DNA from: Lachnospiraceae bacterium UBA7598
Lineage (GTDB): Bacteria > Bacillota > Clostridia > Lachnospirales > Lachnospiraceae
Length of the DNA: 6,107 nucleotides
Direction of reading: 5' to 3'
Assembly (NCBI GenBank): GCA_002474415.1
Contig: DLQV01000041.1
Location: 1-6,107 of the forward strand
Both the position numbers and the translations under genes were made by a program. This document shows positions 1 through 5,397 of the stretch, piece after piece (the first letter of the stretch is position 1; each line of letters opens with the position of its first letter). The notes below the pieces were generated by a model. The model had not been told where the DNA came from. It saw only the letters and a list, made by a program, of their open reading frames with translations, and did no database searches.

Positions 1-2
1 TC

Positions 3-686
3 GGCCCCTCCGGCTGCGGCAAAAGCACCCTGCTGCGCATCATCTCTCAGCTGGACTCCCCCACCTCCGGCACTGTGGAGATCGACGGCCAGCAGGTCAA
101 AGCTGCGGACACCCCGGTGAAGTTCCTGTTTCAGGAGCCGCGCCTGCTGCCCTGGAAACGCATCTGGGAAAACGTGGCCCTCTTTGCCTCTGACCAAAGC
201 CGCGCTGCCGCACTGGAATCGCTGGCCCTTGTGGGCCTTGCTGACCGGGCCGACGAATTTCCGGGCATCCTCTCCGGCGGACAGAAACAGCGTGTGGCGA
301 TTGCCGGGGTGGTGGCAATGGAACCGAAATGTATTGTCTTTGATGAGCCGACGGCGATGCTTGATCCAAACGGACGCAAAGAGGTTATTGCTACCGCACA
401 TGATCTGAATAAGAAAAAGGGCGTTACCATTATTCTCATTACACATTACATGGAAGAAGTGGTCGACGCGGATTATGTGTATGTAATGGAAAAAGGAAAG
501 ATCGTTATGGACGGTACACCGCGCGATATTTTTTCGCGTGTGGACGAGCTGAAAGAACATCGTCTGGATGTACCGCAGGCAACGCTTGTGGCAGATGAAC
601 TGCGCAGCGCGGGCGTACCGATTCCACAGGGAATCCTTACGAGGAAAGAACTGGTGGATGCAATTATGTCTGTGGCAAATGCCTAG
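3..686 (+). CDS. Chimeric ABC transporter ATPase: SsuB/TauB-like N-terminal part joined to EcfA1 C-terminal part (5' partial)
   Basis: The reading frame is open from the window edge, so the gene is 5'-truncated; the GTG at 75 is an internal valine codon and not the start. The partial protein begins at Walker A (GPSGCGKST, positions 3-29). It then has a Q-loop reading FLFQEPRLLPWK, characteristic of SsuB/TauB/NrtD importers; EcfA1 normally has VFQNPDNQ here. From LSGGQKQRVAIAG (270-308) it matches EcfA1: GVVAMEP, Walker B VFDEP, D-loop AMLDPNGRKEV, H-loop THYMEE, and the roughly 75-residue EcfA1 C-terminal tail. By hand count GC3 is about 79% before position 272 and near 48% after. The C-terminal half fits the ecfA2 and ecfT genes downstream, where it would be the A1 ATPase that powers the ECF importer. 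The N-terminal half does not fit. Assembly error and real recombination cannot be separated from this sequence. Confidence 0.85.
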   Translation, partial: GPSGCGKSTLLRIISQLDSPTSGTVEIDGQQVKAADTPVKFLFQEPRLLPWKRIWENVALFASDQSRAAALESLALVGLADRADEFPGILSGGQKQRVAIAGVVAMEPKCIVFDEPTAMLDPNGRKEVIATAHDLNKKKGVTIILITHYMEEVVDADYVYVMEKGKIVMDGTPRDIFSRVDELKEHRLDVPQATLVADELRSAGVPIPQGILTRKELVDAIMSVANA

Positions 687-719
687 ACAAAGATATGCGC
701 ACAGGCAGGAGATAAAAAG

Positions 720-1583
720 ATGGCAGAAATCATTTTAGACAAGATCAATTACACATACAGCGACGGTACGGCTTATGAAATTCAGGCGTTAAAAGATGTC
801 AATCTGCAGATTCATCAGGGTGAATTTATCGGAATTATCGGTCATACGGGATCGGGGAAATCGACGCTGACACAGCTGCTGAATGGGTTGCTGCGGGCAT
901 CATCGGGAAGCATCTATGTGGATGGCCAGGACATCTATGATGAAGGATATGATATGAAAGCTCTGCGGAGCAAAGTGGGTCTGGTTTTCCAGTATCCGGA
1001 TCATCAGCTGTTTGAGACCACCTGTTTTGAGGATGTCTGTTTTGGACCGAAGAATCAGGGGCTCGATCGCAAGGATGTAGAACTACGGGCATTTGAGGCA
1101 CTGCGCAATGTAGGATTTCCGGAAGAGTTATTTTATCAGCCACCGTTTGATCTGTCCGGCGGACAGAAGCGTCGTGTGGCAATCGCCGGAGTACTGGCAA
1201 TGAAACCGGATGTGCTGATTCTGGACGAGCCGACGGCGGGACTTGATCCGGCAGGGCGTGATGAAATCCTTGGGTTGGTTTCTAAAATGCACAGGGAGCT
1301 TGGCATCACGATTCTTCTGGTGTCGCACAGTATGGAAGATGTGGCGGAATATGTGGATCGCATCATTGTGATGAATCATGGTGCCGTGATGTTTGATGCT
1401 CCGCCGAAGCAGGTGTTTGCGCATTATAAGGAGCTTGAGGCGGTAGGACTTGCTGCGCCGCAGGTGACGTATCTGGTACATGAACTTGCGGAACGGGGAC
1501 TTCCTGTGGATACACAGGCAACCACAGCAAAAGAAGCAGCACAGACAATTCTGTTGGCACTTCGGGAGAAAAACGTCATTTAG
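720..1583 (+). CDS. ecfA2: ECF transporter ATPase A2 (energy-coupling factor ATPase)
   Basis: This is a 287-residue ABC ATPase, the usual length for EcfA2. It has Walker A GHTGSGKST (residues 41-49), Q-loop VFQYPDHQLFE (89-99, Gln91), signature LSGGQKRRVAIAG (145-157), Walker B VLILDEP (165-171), D-loop AGLDP and H-loop His203 in VSHSMED. The QYPDHQLF Q-loop and the ECF-type C-terminal extension (about 225-287, including FAHYKELEAVGL) set it apart from other ABC importers. In this family A1 and A2 form a heterodimer on the cytoplasmic face that hydrolyses ATP and drives EcfT and an S component to import vitamins or metal ions. The ATG is preceded by AGGAG at 707-711 with 8 nt spacing. It lies 33 nt after the first ATPase gene and 25 nt before ecfT, so one transcript is likely. 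The motifs needed for catalysis are all intact. Confidence 0.95.
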   Translation: MAEIILDKINYTYSDGTAYEIQALKDVNLQIHQGEFIGIIGHTGSGKSTLTQLLNGLLRASSGSIYVDGQDIYDEGYDMKALRSKVGLVFQYPDHQLFETTCFEDVCFGPKNQGLDRKDVELRAFEALRNVGFPEELFYQPPFDLSGGQKRRVAIAGVLAMKPDVLILDEPTAGLDPAGRDEILGLVSKMHRELGITILLVSHSMEDVAEYVDRIIVMNHGAVMFDAPPKQVFAHYKELEAVGLAAPQVTYLVHELAERGLPVDTQATTAKEAAQTILLALREKNVI

Positions 1584-1597
1584 TGTTTGCAGAGCAC

Positions 1598-1602
1598 AGG
1601 AG
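1598..1602 (+). promoter_or_regulatory. Ribosome binding site of ecfT
   Basis: AGGAG lies 6 nt before the ATG at 1609. It decides the start of ecfT: the open frame extends 129 nt further upstream into ecfA2, but that extension has no comparable site and no EcfT-like residues. Confidence 0.7.
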
Positions 1603-1608
1603 AAATTT

Positions 1609-2424
1609 ATGTTAAGAGATATTACTCTGGGCCAGTATTATCCGGCAGATTCTGTCGTACACAAACTGGACCCGCGTGTAAAATTATTTGCGACAATGAT
1701 ATACATTATTGCGCTGTTTACGTTCCGGGGCGTTTTGGGATTTGCGATCATTACCGGTATGCTTATTTTTATGATCAAAATTTCAAAAGTACCGTTTTCG
1801 TATATCGTAAAAGGGCTAAAAGCCATTGTAGTGCTACTTTTGATTACGGCAGCGTTTAATCTGGTCTTTACACCGACCGGTACGGAGTACTGGCACTGGG
1901 GACCGTTTCATCTGACCAGTACAGGTATTATGAATGCGGTGCTTATGACGATCCGGCTGATCTATCTGATTATCGGGACATCTCTCATGACACTGACCAC
2001 GACACCAAACCAGCTGACCGATGGACTCGAAAAAGCATTGTCTCCGCTGAACCGGATTCACATACCGGTACATGCGATTGCGATGATGATGTCCATTGCC
2101 CTGCGGTTTATTCCGATTCTTATCGAGGAGACGGATAAGATCATGAAAGCGCAGATGGCACGTGGTGCAGATTTTGAAAACGGTAATCTGATTCAGAAAG
2201 CAAAGAGTATGGTGCCGCTTCTGATTCCGTTATTTGTATCGGCATTCCGTCGTGCGGACGATCTTGCCATGGCCATGGAAGCCCGCTGCTACAGTGGAGG
2301 AGAGGGACGCACAAAGATGAAACCGCTGCGCTACCAGGGAACGGACCGCAAAGCTTATGTGATATTGATTGCATTTCTTGTGCTTGTGATTGTTGCACGA
2401 GTGCTGTTGCGCTGGCCGCAGTAG
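1609..2424 (+). CDS. ecfT: ECF transporter transmembrane coupling protein EcfT
   Basis: EcfT is the membrane scaffold that links the EcfA1/A2 ATPases to the substrate-binding S component. The protein has 271 residues. Hydrophobic segments are visible at about residues 27-40, 42-57, 68-88, 107-127 and 248-267. The N-terminal LDPRVKL motif (20-26) is typical of the family. The two cytoplasmic coupling motifs that dock into the ATPases are present as ARG (184-186, in AQMARGADFE) and ARC (225-227, in AMEARCYSGG). The ATG at 1609 was chosen because AGGAG lies at 1598-1602 with 6 nt spacing and because LRDITLGQYYPADSVVHKLDP is a normal EcfT start; the longer frame from 1480 would overlap ecfA2. No S-component gene is in the window, so the substrate is unknown. 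In group II ECF systems several S components coded elsewhere share one module. Confidence 0.94.
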   Translation: MLRDITLGQYYPADSVVHKLDPRVKLFATMIYIIALFTFRGVLGFAIITGMLIFMIKISKVPFSYIVKGLKAIVVLLLITAAFNLVFTPTGTEYWHWGPFHLTSTGIMNAVLMTIRLIYLIIGTSLMTLTTTPNQLTDGLEKALSPLNRIHIPVHAIAMMMSIALRFIPILIEETDKIMKAQMARGADFENGNLIQKAKSMVPLLIPLFVSAFRRADDLAMAMEARCYSGGEGRTKMKPLRYQGTDRKAYVILIAFLVLVIVARVLLRWPQ

Positions 2425-2498
2425 CAGAACGGTGATCGCCGGCAGCAGCATATAAATGATCGGAAAACAAGAAATTTGACAGAACAGGATTAAGAAAT

Positions 2499-3260
2499 AT
2501 GAGAGTAAAAATGGTCGTCGCATATGACGGAACCAACTATAGCGGCTGGCAGATTCAGCCTAACGGTGTGACCATTGAACAGAAATTAAATGAAGCATTG
2601 CAGGCGCTTCTTGGGGAAGACATCCGCGTGACCGGCGCAAGCCGCACGGACGCGGGGGTACATTCCCTGGGAAACGTCTGTATTTTTGATACGGACACCC
2701 GTATGCCGGCGGAGAAGATCAGCTATGCATTAAACCAGAGACTGCCGGAAGATATCGTGGTGCAGGATTCCTGCGAAGTGCCGGATACCTTTCATCCACG
2801 CTTTTCCAAAAGCCGAAAGACCTATGAGTACCGGATACTAAATCGGCGGTTCCGCATGCCGACCAGGCGGCTGGATACGTATTTTTATCATTATCCGTTG
2901 GATGTGGAGAAAATGCAGGAGGCCGCGGATTATCTGGTTGGAGAACATGACTTTAAAAGTTTCTGTGCAGTCAATGCACAGTCGAAAACCAGCGTGCGGA
3001 CGATCTATGCATGTACCGTCACGAAAGAAGCGGATATTATCACGATTCGGGTGACGGGAAATGGATTTTTGTACAACATGGTAAGAATCATTGCGGGAAC
3101 GCTCATAAAGGTGGGAGCAGGAGAAGTTGCTCCGCAGGATATGCAGGTGATTTTAGATGCCCGTGACCGGAGTGCGGCAGGACCGACCGCACCGGCGCAC
3201 GGACTGACGATGATCGGGCTGGAATATGAAAATCTGCTTGACAATGGAGAAAACCGGTAA
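2499..3260 (+). CDS. truA: tRNA pseudouridine(38-40) synthase TruA
   Basis: TruA converts uridines 38, 39 and 40 of the tRNA anticodon arm to pseudouridine. The protein has 253 residues, the usual length. It shows the N-terminal YDGTNYSGWQIQP motif (residues 9-21) and the catalytic motif GASRTDAGVH (46-55), whose Asp51 is the expected nucleophile. It also has the KTYEYRI stretch (107-113) with the conserved active-site tyrosine, and GNGFLYNMVRII (187-198) in the C-terminal half. It starts at ATG 2499 after a modest AGGA at 2486-2489. It lies 74 nt downstream of ecfT. The ecfA1-ecfA2-ecfT-truA order is common in Firmicutes, so read-through from the ecf genes is likely. Its last codons carry the -35 hexamer of the promoter for the following rplM-rpsI operon. 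Nothing in the gene looks damaged. Confidence 0.96.
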   Translation: MRVKMVVAYDGTNYSGWQIQPNGVTIEQKLNEALQALLGEDIRVTGASRTDAGVHSLGNVCIFDTDTRMPAEKISYALNQRLPEDIVVQDSCEVPDTFHPRFSKSRKTYEYRILNRRFRMPTRRLDTYFYHYPLDVEKMQEAADYLVGEHDFKSFCAVNAQSKTSVRTIYACTVTKEADIITIRVTGNGFLYNMVRIIAGTLIKVGAGEVAPQDMQVILDARDRSAAGPTAPAHGLTMIGLEYENLLDNGENR

Positions 3261-3266
3261 TATAAT
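3238..3266 (+). promoter_or_regulatory. Sigma-A promoter of the rplM-rpsI operon
   Basis: TTGACA at 3238-3243 and TATAAT at 3261-3266 are separated by exactly 17 nt. Both hexamers match the sigma-A consensus at all six positions. The -35 lies inside the last codons of truA and the -10 begins right after its TAA stop. Transcription should start near 3273, giving a 5' leader of about 150 nt before rplM. High expression is expected for ribosomal protein genes. This is a sequence-based prediction without transcript data. Confidence 0.85.
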
Positions 3267-3272
3267 ATATAA

Positions 3273-3423
3273 GTCTGTGATAGTACGTAAATGTGAGCCA
3301 AAAGCCCCGGCGAGCATTTAAACTATATAGAAAAGCAGAGCAGGAAAGAGCAGCGTCCGGACATACGAGGCTTGAAACTGTTCGCATTTTATTGATTTGA
3401 ATATCTATCAAGGAGGAAAACCC
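3273..3423 (+). promoter_or_regulatory. rplM leader with hairpin, possible L13 autoregulatory leader
   Basis: This is the predicted untranslated leader between the promoter and rplM. A stem-loop at 3288-3320 pairs TAAATG (3288-3293) with CATTTA (3315-3320) and, after an internal loop, GCC (3297-3299) with GGC (3309-3311). A weaker pairing, TTGAT (3392-3396) with ATCAA (3407-3411), abuts the ribosome binding site AGGAGG (3411-3416). Structured L13 leaders that regulate rplM-rpsI are known upstream of these genes in Firmicutes. The position fits that class, but I cannot match it base by base to the consensus from memory, so the class is an inference. Confidence 0.45.
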
Positions 3424-3852
3424 ATGAAAACATTTATGGCTAGTCCTGCTACCATCGACAGAAAGTGGTATGTAGTAGACGCTGAAGGTAAGACATTAGG
3501 ACGTTTAGCATCAGAAGTTGCTAAAGTATTAAGAGGAAAGAATAAACCAATCTTCACACCACACATTGATACCGGTGATTATGTAATCGTTGTTAACGCT
3601 GAGAAGATCAAAGTAACTGGTAAGAAGTTAGATCAGAAGGTATACTACCGTCATTCAGGATACGTTGGAGGAATCAAGGAGACAACTCTTAAGGAAATGC
3701 TCAACAAGCATCCGGAGCGTGTCATCGAGTTCGCTGTTAAGGGAATGCTTCCAAAGGGACCTTTAGGACGTCAGATGTACACAAAGTTATTTGTATACGC
3801 AGGACCAGATCACAAGCATGCAGCTCAGAAGCCAGAAGCTTTAACATTCTAA
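3424..3852 (+). CDS. rplM: 50S ribosomal protein L13
   Basis: L13 is an early-assembling 23S rRNA-binding protein of the large ribosomal subunit. The 142-residue product has the family's usual length and features: [20 protein letters not shown] near the N-terminus, [42 protein letters not shown], the [12 protein letters not shown] motif, and [19 protein letters not shown] at the end. The ATG at 3424 follows a strong AGGAGG (3411-3416) at 7 nt spacing; the longer frame from 3397 would include the ribosome binding site and was not used. Its codon use is more A/T-ending than that of ecfA2 to truA, as expected for a highly expressed gene in such a host. It forms an operon with rpsI, whose start is 19 nt downstream of its stop. 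Confidence 0.98.
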   Translation: MKTFMASPATIDRKWYVVDAEGKTLGRLASEVAKVLRGKNKPIFTPHIDTGDYVIVVNAEKIKVTGKKLDQKVYYRHSGYVGGIKETTLKEMLNKHPERVIEFAVKGMLPKGPLGRQMYTKLFVYAGPDHKHAAQKPEALTF

Positions 3853-3854
3853 TC

Positions 3855-3863
3855 AGAGGAGGT
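3855..3863 (+). promoter_or_regulatory. Strong ribosome binding site of rpsI (TTG start)
   Basis: AGAGGAGGT at 3855-3863 lies 8 nt before the TTG at 3872. This near-complete anti-16S match supports TTG as the real start of rpsI, since no in-frame ATG exists before the conserved N-terminus. Confidence 0.8.
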
Positions 3864-3871
3864 AAACAACA

Positions 3872-4264
3872 TTGGCTAATACAAAGTATTACGGAACAGG
3901 AAGAAGAAAATCATCTGTTGCCAGAGTTTATTTAGTACCTGGAACAGGAAAGATCACAATCAATAAAAGAGATATTGACGAGTACTTAGGTCTTGAGACT
4001 TTAAAGGTAATCGTTCGTCAGCCATTAGTAGCAACTGAGACAGTTGACAAGTTCGACGTTTTAGTAAACGTAAAGGGCGGCGGATACTCAGGACAGGCCG
4101 GTGCCATCCGTCATGGTATCGCTCGTGCACTCCTTCAGGTAGATAACGAGTACAGACCTACTCTTAAGGCTGCTGGATTCTTAACAAGAGATCCACGTAT
4201 GAAAGAGCGTAAGAAATACGGTCTCAAAGCAGCTCGTAGAGCACCACAGTTCTCAAAGAGATAA
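3872..4264 (+). CDS. rpsI: 30S ribosomal protein S9
   Basis: S9 is a small-subunit protein whose C-terminal tail reaches the P-site tRNA. The 130-residue product has the usual length: N-terminal [20 protein letters not shown], central [44 protein letters not shown], and the universal C-terminal QFSKR. Translation starts at TTG 3872, supported by the strong ribosome binding site at 3855-3863 and by the expected [13 protein letters not shown] start. It is the second gene of the rplM-rpsI operon and is followed after 16 nt by an intrinsic terminator. The 3' end is intact. The 3' end of rpsI is known from the literature on streptococcal mobile elements as an integration site, which matters for interpreting the DNA downstream. 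Confidence 0.98.
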   Translation: MANTKYYGTGRRKSSVARVYLVPGTGKITINKRDIDEYLGLETLKVIVRQPLVATETVDKFDVLVNVKGGGYSGQAGAIRHGIARALLQVDNEYRPTLKAAGFLTRDPRMKERKKYGLKAARRAPQFSKR

Positions 4265-4280
4265 TAATCAGAACACTCGG

Positions 4281-4317
4281 AACCCTTGTAAACACTGGTT
4301 TACAAGGGTTTCTTTTT
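4281..4317 (+). terminator. Intrinsic terminator of rplM-rpsI
   Basis: A perfect 13-bp stem pairs 4281-4293 (AACCCTTGTAAAC) with 4298-4310 (GTTTACAAGGGTT) around the four-base loop ACTG. It is followed by a T-rich run (TTTCTTTTT, 4309-4317). It begins 16 nt after the rpsI stop codon and is a textbook rho-independent terminator. Confidence 0.95.
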
Positions 4318-4338
4318 ACCAAATTTCAAGCATTTGGT
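4318..4338. repeat. Short inverted repeat after the rpsI terminator
   Basis: ACCAAAT (4318-4324) and ATTTGGT (4332-4338) form a perfect 7-bp stem with a 7-nt loop, directly abutting the terminator T-run. An alternative overlapping pairing, AAGCA with TGCTT, spans 4328-4342. There is no T-run on either strand, so it is not an obvious terminator. Function unknown. Confidence 0.55.
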
Positions 4339-4353
4339 GCTTATTAAGAATAG

Positions 4354-4400
4354 ATAAGAAGCAGGACGATAGGGATGAAACCCAATGTCCTGCTTCTTAT
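4354..4400. repeat. Long inverted repeat at the 3' end of the minus-strand pseudogene; possible terminator
   Basis: A perfect 14-bp stem pairs 4354-4367 (ATAAGAAGCAGGAC) with 4387-4400 (GTCCTGCTTCTTAT). The inner part can extend with AT/AT and GGG (4372-4374) to CCC (4381-4383), leaving a small ATGAAA loop. It lies one base beyond the stop codon of the minus-strand pseudogene, the right place for its terminator. No clear T-run follows on the minus strand, so it could instead be a mobile-element remnant. Confidence 0.6.
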
Positions 4401-4401
4401 T

Positions 4402-5023
4402 TCACTCTGTGCGAACGGTAATATATTTTTGATTTCTACTGTTTGGCTTGTTTGGAATTGTCATTTTAAGTGTACCGGAATCTAGTAAAGGCCGTAGATA
4501 TTTCTTGGTGAAATTTTTGTTGTTTTTATATCCACAATAATCTGCAATTTCAGCTTTTGAATGAGGAGTTGAACAAAAAACAAGAATCTCATCAAAAGTG
4601 GTAACTTGGGTCTTAACTTGGTTTATATCCATGATGGAGTAATCATGATGGTAATTTACATTTTTTAATATGACTCTGAAATCGGTTGCCGTTGAGGAAA
4701 ATTCAGGCTTATATGCCTCTGTATATCCAGGCAGCTTTTCGGTTTCACTGACGATTTTGCGTAGGCCACTTCCACGGCGTTCCATGTACTTCATGCGGTG
4801 GAACAGGTCAGCAATCACAGGGTTTCGCCGCATGGAACGGATACTGTAAATATCATATTCCTTATCGTCCAGAGCATCATCAAAGATAGAACCCTTTTCT
4901 AAGCCGTTCCACCCACTTGGTACGGAACATACGGGAGTTATAAACCGTGTGCTGATGGTCATGAGCTTTCCGGCATTGGTCAGAAATACACTGCCCTAAA
5001 GCAGTTAAATCATCAATCGGCAT
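4402..5023 (-). pseudogene. Decayed AlbA_2 / RecG-like ATP-binding regulator (COG2865-type), frameshifted and internally deleted
   Basis: An intact 186-residue reading frame (4402-4962) holds the C-terminal part: IRSMRRNPVIADLF and MKYMERRGSGLRKI, hallmarks of the HATPase_c_4 region of this family, then a winged-helix end (about residues 125-182). Upstream, family-like pieces lie in two alternating frames: FLTNAGKL (about 4963-4986), YNSRMFRTKW in the other frame (about 4913-4942), then NGLEKGSIFDDALDDKEYD (4852-4908). Joining them needs frameshifts near 4960 and at a GTGG tandem duplication (4909-4916, minus strand), and possibly one near 4993. After DDKEYD, at about 4851, the sequence jumps to IYSIRSMRRNP, skipping the roughly 80-100 residues with the ATP-binding N box and G1 loop that full-length relatives carry. 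The N-terminal AlbA_2 domain is absent too. A GAGGTG site precedes an ATG at 5023, but that frame stops after 47 codons (4880). The family assignment is from memory of motifs. Confidence 0.72.
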
Positions 5024-5138
5024 AATCGTTCACCTCAATAATATTGTATCGTTCCGTTTTATACGATGGAATAACCTTATTATGCCTGATAAACGGTATG
5101 ATTATGCTGATTTTATAAAGCTGCGATCTGTGATAAAC
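5024..5138. promoter_or_regulatory. Intergenic region with three TGAT-type direct repeats upstream of the response-regulator operon
   Basis: This gap separates the divergent pseudogene from the HTH/response-regulator genes. ATTATGCCTGATAAAC (5079-5094) is echoed by ATTATGCTGATTTTAT (5101-5116), and TGATAAAC recurs exactly at 5131-5138, abutting the -35 box. The TGAT cores start at 5087, 5108 and 5131, about two helical turns apart. Such phasing suits an activator such as an OmpR-type regulator, but this is an inference. There is also a small ATCGT/ACGAT inverted repeat at about 5048-5066. Confidence 0.4.
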
Positions 5139-5167
5139 TTGTATTGTTCGAGACTAAGAACTATAAT
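5139..5167 (+). promoter_or_regulatory. Promoter of the HTH / response-regulator operon
   Basis: A perfect -10 hexamer TATAAT (5162-5167) is paired at 17 nt spacing with a weak -35, TTGTAT (5139-5144, three of six consensus matches). Transcription would start near 5174, leaving a leader of only about 14 nt before the ATG at 5188. A poor -35 directly next to repeated upstream motifs is what an activated promoter would look like. Confidence 0.55.
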
Positions 5168-5187
5168 GTACTCTATGGAGGTGCAGA

Positions 5188-5397
5188 ATGGATTATATAA
5201 CACTAAAAGAGGCCGCCGAAAAATGGGGCGTGACACCTCGTAGAGTAAATTACTATTGTGCTGCCGGGCGTATCCCCGGCGCTGTGAAAATGGCCGGTGT
5301 TTGGCTGCTCCCTAAAACCGCGGAGAAGCCGATTGATGGCCGGACAAAACAAGGAAAGGAACTAAAAAATGCAAAGGATACTTTATGTAGAAGATGA
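5188..5397 (+). CDS. Small excisionase-like helix-turn-helix DNA-binding protein
   Basis: This 69-residue protein begins with ITLKEAAEKWGVTPRRVNYYCAAGRIPGAVK. That is the MerR/excisionase-type helix-turn-helix (residues about 4-25) followed by the short wing (GRIPGAVKMAGVWLLPK, 27-43) seen in HTH_17-like proteins of Firmicutes mobile elements. It ends in a basic tail. It probably binds DNA as a regulator or recombination directionality factor; which one cannot be told, and no integrase gene is in the window. ATG 5188 has GGAGGT at 5177-5182, 5 nt upstream. Its last 29 bp overlap the start of the response regulator, so the two are likely translationally coupled. It is the first gene after the predicted promoter, and it could regulate this operon. 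Confidence 0.75.
   Translation: MDYITLKEAAEKWGVTPRRVNYYCAAGRIPGAVKMAGVWLLPKTAEKPIDGRTKQGKELKNAKDTLCRR

Noticed and set aside
75..77. GTG at 75 as the start of the first ATPase
   Set aside because: The frame is open upstream to the window edge and encodes Walker A (GPSGCGKST) at 3-29, so the codon is an internal valine.
1480..1608. Longer ecfT beginning at ATG 1480 inside ecfA2
   Set aside because: The extra residues are an out-of-frame shadow of ecfA2; ATG 1609 has a good AGGAG and a normal EcfT N-terminus.
2476..2481. TTGACA as a promoter for truA
   Set aside because: A -10 at proper spacing would fall at or beyond the truA start codon and none is seen there; truA is probably read with the ecf genes.
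97..2536. Antisense reading frames across the ecf genes
   Set aside because: They are low-complexity, Ser/Pro/Arg/His-rich translations opposite well-recognised genes, with no family motifs or ribosome binding sites.
3397..3423. Longer rplM from ATG 3397
   Set aside because: It would put the strong AGGAGG site inside the coding region; the conserved L13 N-terminus starts at 3424.
4281..4400. CRISPR-like repeat cluster after rpsI
   Set aside because: The three inverted repeats differ in sequence and there are no regularly spaced identical repeats.
4880..5023. Independent 47-residue minus-strand gene starting MPIDDLTALGQ with a GAGGTG site
   Set aside because: It has a plausible start, but YNSRMFRTKW in this frame fits between family motifs in the neighbouring frame, so it is better explained as part of the frameshifted pseudogene. 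I recognise no separate family.
5030..5075. Minus-strand promoter for the pseudogene (TACAAT-like -10 near 5040)
   Set aside because: The only -35 at suitable spacing matches the consensus at about two of six positions, so support is too weak.
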